Below, piece by piece: positions 17,505 to 25,378 of a DNA stretch of 64,000 nucleotides. The position numbers were made by a program, and so were the translations under genes. The notes beneath the pieces were generated by a model, which was not told the DNA's origin, made no database searches, and saw only the letters and a program-made list of their open reading frames with translations. Location of the stretch: NCBI GenBank assembly GCA_946478665.1, contig CAMLCZ010000001.1, positions 1 through 64,000 of the forward strand, in the 5' to 3' direction. This stretch comes from an uncultured Bartonella sp. Its GTDB lineage: Bacteria > Pseudomonadota > Alphaproteobacteria > Rhizobiales > Rhizobiaceae. Numbering within the stretch: the stretch's first letter is position 1; each line of letters begins with the position of its first letter.

Positions 17505-17989
17505 TAGAGACGGCTCGTTTCCTTATCAAGCTGCATATATTCCAACGGAAGCTCTGTTGTATATTTTATCTGTTCCATTGCAAAGGCAGAAGAAACATCT
17601 CTAATATCAATTTTTGCTATCAGTTTTTTATAAAAAACGTCATAGGCAGCAATATCAGGGACTACAACGCGTAAGAGATAATCGACATCACCACTCATGC
17701 GATAAAATTCAACGACTTCTGGAAAGTCCTCAACAACTTCAGAAAAACGTTTAAGCCATTCATGGTTGTGAGCGCCAGTTCTTACCGATACAAAAACAGT
17801 AACACGCGTATTGACCTTTTCAGGCGAAAGTACAGCGACGCGCCGTTTAATGACACCATCTTCTTCCAGTTTTTGAATACGCCGCCAACAAGGTGTTGTA
17901 GACAGGCCAACCTTTTTGGCTACATCGGCGACCGCCAATGTAGAATCTTCCTGTAAAAGACGAAGAATTTTTCTATCAAGACGATCCAT
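17504..17989 (-). CDS. Lrp/AsnC family transcriptional regulator
   Basis: 161 residues. An N-terminal winged helix-turn-helix (LQEDSTLAVADVAKKVGLST then TPCWRRIQKLEEDGVIKRRV) is followed by the RAM ligand-sensing domain (VSVRTGAHNHEWLKRFSEVV, MSGDVDYLLRVVVPDIAAYD). Such proteins form octamers that respond to amino acids or other small molecules. The stop overlaps the thiM start, so the two are probably co-transcribed. Whether thiM is a target or merely a passenger is unknown. The long AT-rich upstream gap (17990-18071) could hold its autoregulatory site. Confidence 0.88.
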   Translation of the reverse strand: MDRLDRKILRLLQEDSTLAVADVAKKVGLSTTPCWRRIQKLEEDGVIKRRVAVLSPEKVNTRVTVFVSVRTGAHNHEWLKRFSEVVEDFPEVVEFYRMSGDVDYLLRVVVPDIAAYDVFYKKLIAKIDIRDVSSAFAMEQIKYTTELPLEYMQLDKETSRL

Positions 17990-18071
17990 AATGATACCCA
18001 GAAACTAATAATAACAATTCATAAATAGATGCATAATATTATTCTAAAAAATAGAATAAATGACTAATAAC

Positions 18072-18728
18072 CTATTCTAATACAGAATACTTATTAACGA
18101 AACACTTTAATTTTGGCAACAACTCTTCTTCAAACCAAGGATTTTTATTTATCCACGCTGTATTACGCCACGATGGGTGCGGTAATGGAAGCACATAATA
18201 TCCACGAGGCTGGCGGGTTGATAGAATATTTTTCCAATCTATAACAATTTCTGAAACCTTTTTACCTGATACGCCTTCAATGTGGTATTTTTGGGCATAG
18301 CCGCCAATTGCTAAGACAAGCTCAACCTGTGGCATTGCATTTAAAATTCTGTCGTGCCAAACTATTTTACATTCTTTTCTCGGTGGCAAATCACTTTTAC
18401 TGTGACTATAGCCGGGAAAGCAAAACCCCATCGGAACAATAGCAAACCTGTTTTTATCGTAAAATTCTTCGCGCGATACACCTAGCCATTGTCTTAGCCT
18501 GTCGCCAGATCGATCGTTAAAGGGTATTCCGGTTTCATGGACGCGCAATCCTGGTGCTTGTCCGGCGATAACCACTTTTGCTGTGCTTGAAAGGTAAGCA
18601 ACTGGTCTTGGTAGATGGGGAAGGGGTGGCAAAAAAAGTGGATGGTCAACACAGATGCGACATTTGGATATCTCTTTGCTTAAAGAGGTTATGCTATCAC
18701 ATTTATTTTTACCAAGGGTGATTTCCAT
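18072..18728 (-). CDS. uracil-DNA glycosylase family protein (COG1573 type)
   Basis: 218 residues. The N-terminal CRICVDHP, the nucleotide-pocket motif IAGQAPGLRVHETGIPFNDR, GFCFPGYSHSKSDLPPRKEC, and the C-terminal LPLPHPSWRNTAW (the H-P-S motif that contacts the DNA backbone) place it in the UDG superfamily. It should remove uracil, or a related lesion, from DNA. The family 4/5 iron-sulfur cysteine pattern is not complete, so I avoid a narrower name. It is followed on the same strand by the nuclease and GST genes upstream. Confidence 0.82.
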   Translation of the reverse strand: MEITLGKNKCDSITSLSKEISKCRICVDHPLFLPPLPHLPRPVAYLSSTAKVVIAGQAPGLRVHETGIPFNDRSGDRLRQWLGVSREEFYDKNRFAIVPMGFCFPGYSHSKSDLPPRKECKIVWHDRILNAMPQVELVLAIGGYAQKYHIEGVSGKKVSEIVIDWKNILSTRQPRGYYVLPLPHPSWRNTAWINKNPWFEEELLPKLKCFVNKYSVLE

Positions 18729-18791
18729 AAATTTAGTATGCTATCCGTTTAATAAACGTGCAATAATGTTGTTCCATTTTTTATCATTGGC

Positions 18792-19319
18792 TCAATTTTT
18801 GCGAGGATGGTTGCGGCGCCAATCTCGAGGGCGCTCAAATGAGCCAGCCCAAATACCTAATGATAGCTTGCGTGCTTTATTTTCTTGTTGCTGATAACCG
18901 TAGTAGCTTACTGCCCAGCCATCTTCAACCATTTGTCGGTTTATGTCCATGCCATCGATACTGCAACGGCCCAAGAAACGGTCAAACTTATCTTTTTTTT
19001 CTGAAACACAAGTGATCTTACGTCTATCAATCAGTTTGATGAGATGCTGTTTGGACTCTTCACCGCAAGGATAGGATGCGCCATTTAACGTGCAAAACTG
19101 GTATAACTCTGGAGCATCAATATCAATCAGACGTATTCTTTGTTTGTTAATTTGAATGGTATCACCATCTGATACTCTGGCATATCCGGTGATGCTATCA
19201 TGTGCAGAAAAGCCATTATCGACATTTTTATGGGAAGGCAGAGCTAAAAAAGCAGCTATCACCACAACGGCGATAGCTACTATTATATCAGCTAGGCGAT
19301 TTTTACCAAAATTGGGCAT
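18792..19319 (-). CDS. thermonuclease (SNase-like), membrane-anchored or secreted
   Basis: 175 residues with one hydrophobic N-terminal segment (ADIIVAIAVVVIAAFLALPS). The SNase OB-fold follows: ARVSDGDTIQINKQ, IRLIDIDAPELYQFC (first catalytic Arg and calcium-binding Asp), YPCGEESKQHL (catalytic Glu), DKFDRFLGRCSIDG (second Arg). The ending (WAGSFERPRDWRRNHPRKN) is typical of rhizobial members. It likely cleaves nucleic acids in the periplasm. Confidence 0.88.
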   Translation of the reverse strand: MPNFGKNRLADIIVAIAVVVIAAFLALPSHKNVDNGFSAHDSITGYARVSDGDTIQINKQRIRLIDIDAPELYQFCTLNGASYPCGEESKQHLIKLIDRRKITCVSEKKDKFDRFLGRCSIDGMDINRQMVEDGWAVSYYGYQQQENKARKLSLGIWAGSFERPRDWRRNHPRKN

Positions 19320-19357
19320 TTATAAAGTCTTATTGCTTAACAAATAAAATGCCTAAA

Positions 19358-19981
19358 TTACGAGATCGGTGTCATGACATGTTTGATGTAACCCGGTCGC
19401 GTTTGGAGTTTTTTGTACCAAGTCTCGATATTCGAAAATGTTTTTGTGCGTGGTAGATCCATTGTGTAGTAATAATAGATGAATACGCCAGCGACGATGT
19501 CACCAATACCCAGACTATCGCCGGATAAATAAGGCTGTTTTTTTAGCCCATAATCAAGCACTTCTAAGCCTTTTTCAAACTCTGCAACACTTGCAGTTAC
19601 TTTTTGAGGATCACGTTCGTCTGGTGCAAGTCGGATAGTGTGCATGAGAAAATCTTTATACGGTTCGAATAAAGTTCCCATTGTCCAGTCCATCCATTTT
19701 TCAGCAGCGGCGCGCTTGCCACAATCCTCGATCCACAAGACACCTTTACCATAGCGCGCTGCCAGATAACGCACGATAGTGTTGGATTCCCAAAGAACCA
19801 GTTCTCCATCTTTGATTGTAGGAACTAAACCGTTTGGATTAAGAGCTAGAAATTCTGGTGTATGAAGCCCGCCATAAGCACCACCTGCTTTGACATATTG
19901 GTAATCTAGGCCAATTTCTTCCAGTGTCCAAAGTACTTTTTTAACGTTGCTAGATGTAGGGCGTCCCCAAAGTACAAGCAT
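19358..19981 (-). CDS. glutathione S-transferase family protein
   Basis: 207 residues: an N-terminal thioredoxin-like domain (LVLWGRPTSSNVKKVLWTLE, NGLVPTIKDGELVLWESNTI with the ES glutathione-binding pair) and an all-helical C-terminal domain (PYLSGDSLGIGDIVAGVFIY with the N-capping/hydrophobic-staple aspartate). The substrate is not predictable. It lies ten bases from mobA-mobB on the same strand, so it is perhaps co-transcribed. Confidence 0.9.
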   Translation of the reverse strand: MLVLWGRPTSSNVKKVLWTLEEIGLDYQYVKAGGAYGGLHTPEFLALNPNGLVPTIKDGELVLWESNTIVRYLAARYGKGVLWIEDCGKRAAAEKWMDWTMGTLFEPYKDFLMHTIRLAPDERDPQKVTASVAEFEKGLEVLDYGLKKQPYLSGDSLGIGDIVAGVFIYYYYTMDLPRTKTFSNIETWYKKLQTRPGYIKHVMTPIS

Positions 19982-19990
19982 TTTATGCCC

Positions 19991-21121
19991 CTATTCCTGT
20001 TTCAACTTCATATGGGTTTCAATAAAATCTACAATTGACGAAATATCATCAAGATCAAAGACAGGCAAAGTCGTATCATCTACAGATGTATCGGAAGCTA
20101 TAGCGACAATATGGGGATCAGATTTGAAAAGAGGTTCACCTTCTTTTCCGCCCGTGCGACGAACTTCCAGTTTGTCATGGCTATCGCGTTTGTACCCTTC
20201 TACAATGACGAGATCGCAAGGTGCTAGACGTTCAAGAATAGTGGCAAGCGGTACATCTTGCTCTATTTCATTTTCGTGGATAATAGCAAATCGTCTTGAC
20301 GAAACGACTGCAACTTCCTGCGCACCGGCTTTTCTATGCTTCCATGAATCTGTGTTCTCATGATCAATATCAAAATCATGATGCGCATGCTTCACAGTTG
20401 CTATCTTATAACCTCTTTTCGTCAGTTCTTCGACGATGCGGACAACCATGGTTGTTTTACCATTGTTTTTCCACCCGGTTACTCCAAAAACTCTATGTTT
20501 TTGCGTCATATTCTCACCAAAATACTTTTTTGAGTCATTGTAATCGTCAGGTGTATTGATGTTAAAGAATGCACCTGTCGGAATATCGCTATCAAATTCT
20601 ATTATATCGACATTTTTAGCAAAAGCGAATGCCCGAATACTTTTATTGTTAGTATCCGACAGAAAATCTTTGAGTTCATCAATAAGAGACACAGGCCATA
20701 AAGCAAATGTCGGTTGCAAACCAGCTGACGTTTTGGCCATACGAAATACCGAATCGTTATCAATGTTGTGTATGAATTTTTCAAAGAATGCATCCGGTAT
20801 GATTGGGCAATCTATAGGTATAGTCAGTATAAAGTCATAGCCATGCTGACGTGCATATGTTAATCCAGCATAAATTCCAGCAAGTGGACCAATAAACAAT
20901 TGGTCTTCGTAATCAGGGATTACAGGGATCTCAGATTTATAGTGTTGCTTTTGTATAGCGTTTGAGCTGATAGCAACGGGTAGCTGGTGTTTTTCCAGAT
21001 TTTCAATCTGGATATCCAGAAAACTACGTCCAGCAAGCTCTAGAAAGGTTTTATCCTGCTTCATTCTTGAAGACCGTCCACCAGCCAAAATAAAACCCAA
21101 TATTTTACAGTTGTTATTCAA
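19991..21121 (-). CDS. mobAB: fused molybdenum cofactor guanylyltransferase MobA and MobB
   Basis: One open frame of 376 residues. Residues 1 to about 195 are MobA (FILAGGRSSRMKQDK GTP-binding signature, GPLAGIYAGL, TIPIDCPI), which attaches GMP to molybdopterin. Residues 205 to 376 are MobB (VTGWKNNGKTTMVVRIVEEL P-loop, TVKHAHHDFDID, LVIVEGYK), a GTP-binding partner. These are usually separate genes. The linker contains an in-frame ATG (20509) preceded by GGTGAG, which could allow a separate MobB as well. The product serves DMSO reductase-type molybdoenzymes, none of which is in the window. Confidence 0.92.
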   Translation of the reverse strand: MNNNCKILGFILAGGRSSRMKQDKTFLELAGRSFLDIQIENLEKHQLPVAISSNAIQKQHYKSEIPVIPDYEDQLFIGPLAGIYAGLTYARQHGYDFILTIPIDCPIIPDAFFEKFIHNIDNDSVFRMAKTSAGLQPTFALWPVSLIDELKDFLSDTNNKSIRAFAFAKNVDIIEFDSDIPTGAFFNINTPDDYNDSKKYFGENMTQKHRVFGVTGWKNNGKTTMVVRIVEELTKRGYKIATVKHAHHDFDIDHENTDSWKHRKAGAQEVAVVSSRRFAIIHENEIEQDVPLATILERLAPCDLVIVEGYKRDSHDKLEVRRTGGKEGEPLFKSDPHIVAIASDTSVDDTTLPVFDLDDISSIVDFIETHMKLKQE

Positions 21122-21362
21122 TGGGTATCCTCATCATGTTACAACAATGTTCGAGCATGAATGACATATATACGCAGTTAAATTACCATGTCGTTGTTTA
21201 TAAGAAATTAGCCTCATAAATCTGATAATTCCAGATTGACGATTTATTTCATATTATCTTCTGATTGTATTTATTTGATAAAATATGCCAGTTTTCAGGA
21301 ACTTTAATTGGTTTAATAGCTTATATACCAAAATCCTCTAAGAAGGTTTTATCAACCTTTGG

Positions 21363-23327
21363 ATGTTTTTGGTCATGCCTTCTAAAACTATTTCAAAACT
21401 TTTGCTCACCTTCCTGGCAACCTCTCTTATTTATAATTCACCAGTAGGCGGCAACCCTGCTTTGGCTGCTAACAGCTTAATGGAGTTGTTTGGTCGTAAA
21501 CCTAAGCCAGCTGCAGTGGTGGAACAACCAGCGGTGGCACCAATAGAAACAAAAGAGCGTACGGAACCGAAAGCAAAGCTTGAAAATATCAAAAGAGTAA
21601 CTGTTTCGGCACCGAAAGCATTCGATTATAAACCAGATAGGATGGTGTTGATCGATTTTGCTGCTGTCGATAGCCAAAAAACCGGTTCTACATCAACAAA
21701 CGATCTCAATGCTGTTCCGACTGTTTTTCGTCCATACAACGCGATTTTGGAAAGCCCGGTAAATGCAAATGCCGTTTCAAACCGTGAAAATTCAAAAGCA
21801 AGTTTTGCAAATATTGATGTGCATGCCGAACGAGATGTTGCCGATGCCGTTCTGAAATATTACGAAAAATCGCCTCATTTGATTTGGTCTGAAAATGGGC
21901 ATGTCGGTTTTAATGCTCTTCGCATCAGAGAGTTTTTAGCAAATTCGGGCGACGATGGTTTAGAGCCCAAAGATTATTATGTGGCATTACCCGATAATGA
22001 GCTAGTTGGTGAGGAGCGGGATCAGGCTTTAACACAATTTGATGTGGAACTTAGTGCCAGAATATTACGCTACGTGATAGATGCTTCACAGGGAAGACTT
22101 GTGGCAGATAGGCTTTCGCCATTTCATGATTTACCGCGTAAACATGTAAATCTTGAACAGGTTATGGATAATCTCGCAAAAAGTGAGCAACCTGTTGAAT
22201 TAATGAACTCCTATCTCCCTCAATCGGAATTTTACCAAGCGTTAAAAAATGCATTGGCGCAATTGCCGAAATCAGAACACAAGTCACTATTCACGTTTTC
22301 ACGTGGGTTTGTTGTCAAACCAGGTGAGTCAAATGATGAATTGCCGCATTTTATTGGCCTTATGTTGGCAAATGCTCCGTCTTCTTATCTCCATAATCAC
22401 CGTGAGATATTGGAACGCTATAGCAGTGAAACGATCTATAATGCTGATCTTGTTAACAGTGTGAAAGATTATCAGAAGCTAGTTGGAAAAAATTCAGACG
22501 GTATTATCGGTTCAGCAACAGTTGCCGCTCTGCAAGATAGTGATGCGGGAAGTAAAAGACAAAAAATTATTGATTCCATGGAACGCTTGCGCTGGTTGCC
22601 GCATAATTTTGGCGATAGATATGTGTTTATCAATCAAGCAGCTTATCGCGCCCAATATATCGAAAACAACACTGTAAAATTGGACATGAAGGTTGTCGTC
22701 GGTAATCCGAAGAATCAAACCTATTTTTTCTATGACAAAATTAGATTGGTAACATTTAATCCCTCATGGGGGGTACCACGTTCAATTGTTTTGAATGAAA
22801 TGTTGCCAAAAATTATCAATGACCAGAGTTATCTTGAACGTAATAATTATGCGCTTTACAACAGTTCAGGTAAACAGGTTTCCGCTTCAGCTGTAAATTG
22901 GCAACAGGTTGCCGCTAAAGGTCATGGTGTCAGTATTCGTCAGAAACCAGGCAAAAACAACGCTTTGGGAGAACTTAAAATACTGTTTCCTAACAAGCAT
23001 GATATCTATCTTCATGACACGCCCAACAAAGCCGCCTTTTCTCGTGACATGCGTGCAGTGAGCCACGGCTGTGTTCGATTAGAAAACCCACGAGAAATGG
23101 CTGCAGCAGTTTTGGGTAAAAGTGTTGACCAGTTAAAGCCTTATTTTGGAAAAGGCGAGCGTAGCCTTACACTTGATGAGCAAGTGCCGGTTTATTTGAC
23201 GTATTTTACAGCGTGGCCAGATTTGGCGACAGGAAGAATAAATTATTATTCAGATGTCTATAATAGGGATCAGCTTATGGCTACAGCCAGCGAAAAGACT
23301 GATATATCGCGCGATAAAAAAATCTAA
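21363..23327 (+). CDS. L,D-transpeptidase of the YcbB (LdtD) type
   Basis: 654 residues. A signal-like N-terminus (ISKLLLTFLATSLIYNSPVG; the start may be ATG 21375) is followed by a Pro/Ala-rich spacer, a scaffold domain and a peptidoglycan-binding repeat (VKDYQKLVGKNSDGIIGSAT). The C-terminal YkuD catalytic domain has YLHDTPNKAAFSRDMRAVSH then GCVRLENP, where H and C are the catalytic pair. It makes 3-3 crosslinks in peptidoglycan in the periplasm. A stand-alone gene divergent from mobAB, ending at a strong hairpin. Confidence 0.92.
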   Translation: MFLVMPSKTISKLLLTFLATSLIYNSPVGGNPALAANSLMELFGRKPKPAAVVEQPAVAPIETKERTEPKAKLENIKRVTVSAPKAFDYKPDRMVLIDFAAVDSQKTGSTSTNDLNAVPTVFRPYNAILESPVNANAVSNRENSKASFANIDVHAERDVADAVLKYYEKSPHLIWSENGHVGFNALRIREFLANSGDDGLEPKDYYVALPDNELVGEERDQALTQFDVELSARILRYVIDASQGRLVADRLSPFHDLPRKHVNLEQVMDNLAKSEQPVELMNSYLPQSEFYQALKNALAQLPKSEHKSLFTFSRGFVVKPGESNDELPHFIGLMLANAPSSYLHNHREILERYSSETIYNADLVNSVKDYQKLVGKNSDGIIGSATVAALQDSDAGSKRQKIIDSMERLRWLPHNFGDRYVFINQAAYRAQYIENNTVKLDMKVVVGNPKNQTYFFYDKIRLVTFNPSWGVPRSIVLNEMLPKIINDQSYLERNNYALYNSSGKQVSASAVNWQQVAAKGHGVSIRQKPGKNNALGELKILFPNKHDIYLHDTPNKAAFSRDMRAVSHGCVRLENPREMAAAVLGKSVDQLKPYFGKGERSLTLDEQVPVYLTYFTAWPDLATGRINYYSDVYNRDQLMATASEKTDISRDKKI

Positions 23328-23422
23328 TCGCGATTTACTGAGATCTAAATAAAGTTAAACTCTGTCTTCGTTCGGTTACACGGATAAAAAAATTCAAGAA
23401 TCTCAAATTTTAGAGCAATAAG

Positions 23423-23454
23423 AAAGGCAGCTTATTTCTAATAAGCTGCCTTTT
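23423..23454. terminator. bidirectional intrinsic terminator
   Basis: AAAGGCAGCTTAT pairs with ATAAGCTGCCTTTT around a five-base loop, with A-rich and T-rich flanks on both strands. It lies between the convergent L,D-transpeptidase and rpmG genes and suits both. Confidence 0.85.
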
Positions 23455-23476
23455 AAAATAGAGAATCGCAATCAAA

Positions 23477-23644
23477 TTATTTGATTTTTGTTTCTTTAAA
23501 TTCAACGTGCTTCTTAGCAATCGGATCGTATTTACGCTTGCTCATTTTGTCGGTCATCGTGCGGCTGTTTTTCTTTGTGACATAGAAAAAACCGGTATCC
23601 GCAGTAGACAAAAGCTTGATTTTAATTGTTGCTGCTTTGGCCAT
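23477..23644 (-). CDS. rpmG: 50S ribosomal protein L33
   Basis: Missed by the ORF track because it is short (55 residues). The reverse strand reads [20 protein letters not shown] then [20 protein letters not shown] and [15 protein letters not shown], a complete L33 of the cysteine-free, zinc-independent type. It is part of the large subunit near the E site. The bidirectional terminator lies just downstream. Confidence 0.97.
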   Translation of the reverse strand: MAKAATIKIKLLSTADTGFFYVTKKNSRTMTDKMSKRKYDPIAKKHVEFKETKIK

Positions 23645-23747
23645 AATTAGGGTCCTGTTCTTACAAAATTACCACCACCTCGCGACCGAAACACATTGTT
23701 CGACACAAGCGGATTTTGGGGCGACACTACGGAAGTTATAGAAAAAG

Positions 23748-25004
23748 TCAAGAGTGGAATAGCGTTCTTGCCAATCTGCATAGCACTAAAATGATATAAA
23801 GTGAGAAAAATGCCGCCATTGTGATGGAAAAGCCGAAAGGATTACAAATATCCATTGCTTTTCCTATTGTTGTTGGGCCTATCAACATTCCAATCCCATA
23901 ACAGAAAATAAAGGCGGAATTCGCAGCAGCAAGCTCGGAGCCCTTAAGACGAGCGCCCAATTGTGCAAGTCCGATAGTATAGAGGCCCGCTGATACGCCC
24001 CCCAAGATGAATAGATCGCCTATCAAAGCTAAGCGGATATGGGCGATCCATGGTATTAGTGCTGTTCCTATAAGACCAATGGCAGCGCACCCCATTAAAG
24101 GATAACGTCGATCTTTTACGAAATCGCTGATAATGCCGATTGGTACGAGGAGAAGGACATTTCCAAGAGCCAGTATCGACATAAAATTGGCTGCTTCGCT
24201 CTCACTATATCCAAGCGTAAGACTGAATGGCGTGATAAGCGTCAGTGCTCCCATTTGAATGGCGCCATAGACGAGAACGGCCATCGTTGATGTCGGTACT
24301 GCCCAAATATATGGTAGGAAAGTGACATGATCGCCATCTTTAAATTGTGGGCTCAAACGCCAAGCGGCAATAATCGGGATAGCAGCCATACCAATCAATA
24401 TGCAGGCAGCACCAAACGGAGTAAAACCTTGACTGCCAACATAGGATAAAAGGGTGGGGCCCAAGGTGAAGCCAATTCCCAATGTAATGGCGTAAATTGC
24501 CAAAATCATACCGCGTTTTTGCTCAGGCGCAGAACTATTCACCCAAAATTCCGAGAGAATAAACATGATGGTCATTGCGAAATGGAGCGTAAATCTTAAG
24601 ACAAACCAGATCCAGATTGATTCGAAATAATAAAAACCTAAAAAGCTTGAACACCCGATAATCATCATGATCAGAATGGATCGGGCTACCCCCATTTTTT
24701 TGGCTATTGGTGCTGTAAAAACAGAAGCAATTATTGTGGCGATACCGCCGACTGTGCCACTATATCCAATGATGCTGCTGGAAAAACCACGGGCAGCCAT
24801 AAGGATTGAGATAAGTTGCGTTCCCAGACCTAATGCAACGCCAACAGCACCGATTGTTGCTGTTGCTGCAATAATGGCACGCCATGAATGGTTTGAAAAA
24901 TTATCGTTTTTATCCTGCATTACAAAAATAGAATTCTTTCCAACCGTTTCTGATTCCAGTACCCTTTGGCATATAATGGGTAAGGATGGAATATTCCAAT
25001 CCAA
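23748..25004 (-). CDS. MFS transporter, YcaD-like
   Basis: A twelve-helix permease (418 residues as tracked; MQDKNDNFSNHSWRAI at 24920 is a likelier start because the first 28 residues are hydrophilic and unlike the family). It has the MFS loop APIAKKMGVARSILIMM after helix 2, RFTLHFAMTIMFILSEFWVN in helix 4/5, and a related loop PIGIISDFVKDRRYPLMG in the second half. The family exports or imports small solutes; substrate unknown. No obvious Shine-Dalgarno at either start. Confidence 0.82.
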   Translation of the reverse strand: MDWNIPSLPIICQRVLESETVGKNSIFVMQDKNDNFSNHSWRAIIAATATIGAVGVALGLGTQLISILMAARGFSSSIIGYSGTVGGIATIIASVFTAPIAKKMGVARSILIMMIIGCSSFLGFYYFESIWIWFVLRFTLHFAMTIMFILSEFWVNSSAPEQKRGMILAIYAITLGIGFTLGPTLLSYVGSQGFTPFGAACILIGMAAIPIIAAWRLSPQFKDGDHVTFLPYIWAVPTSTMAVLVYGAIQMGALTLITPFSLTLGYSESEAANFMSILALGNVLLLVPIGIISDFVKDRRYPLMGCAAIGLIGTALIPWIAHIRLALIGDLFILGGVSAGLYTIGLAQLGARLKGSELAAANSAFIFCYGIGMLIGPTTIGKAMDICNPFGFSITMAAFFSLYIILVLCRLARTLFHS

Positions 25005-25378
25005 TAATATCGCTATCCTTATATGTGTACGAGCAATGTATGAGGATAGTGGATCTATAATTACGAAATTATCTTATTTATTTTTTTAAATACTTTTTCT
25101 TTTATCAAGAGTTGTAATGGATTTATTGAAAATACTATTATTCAATCATTGATATTGCATTTTTAATTGTCTTTTTTTGATATTGCACAAAATCAATTAA
25201 GCAAAAACTATTCTATGACGAACCCAAGCGGCCGAATTTCTGTGCCAATTAAAACCATTGGTGACAATTGAATCATCCGTATATTTCGTTTCTATTTATT
25301 CGAGTATGATTAGCTAAAATTGGCGCTACTCATTCTTTACGTGTTACATAAACCTATTATTCAATTGGCTGATTAACT
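25005..25378. other. intergenic, nothing recognised
   Basis: About 370 AT-rich bases between the MFS gene and the end of rnr. Several short A/T runs occur, but no convincing hairpin terminator for rnr and no ORF with coding character were seen. Confidence 0.4.

Noticed and set aside
17505-18071. TPP riboswitch for thiM
   Set aside because: The space directly upstream is coding (Lrp regulator) and no conserved thi-box sequence was seen before that gene.
19947-20363. 138-residue forward ORF opposite the mobAB 3' end
   Set aside because: Antisense shadow; serine/arginine-rich composition typical of reverse-frame translation.
24667-25089. 140-residue forward ORF opposite the MFS gene
   Set aside because: Mirror frame of a clear transporter; no family features.
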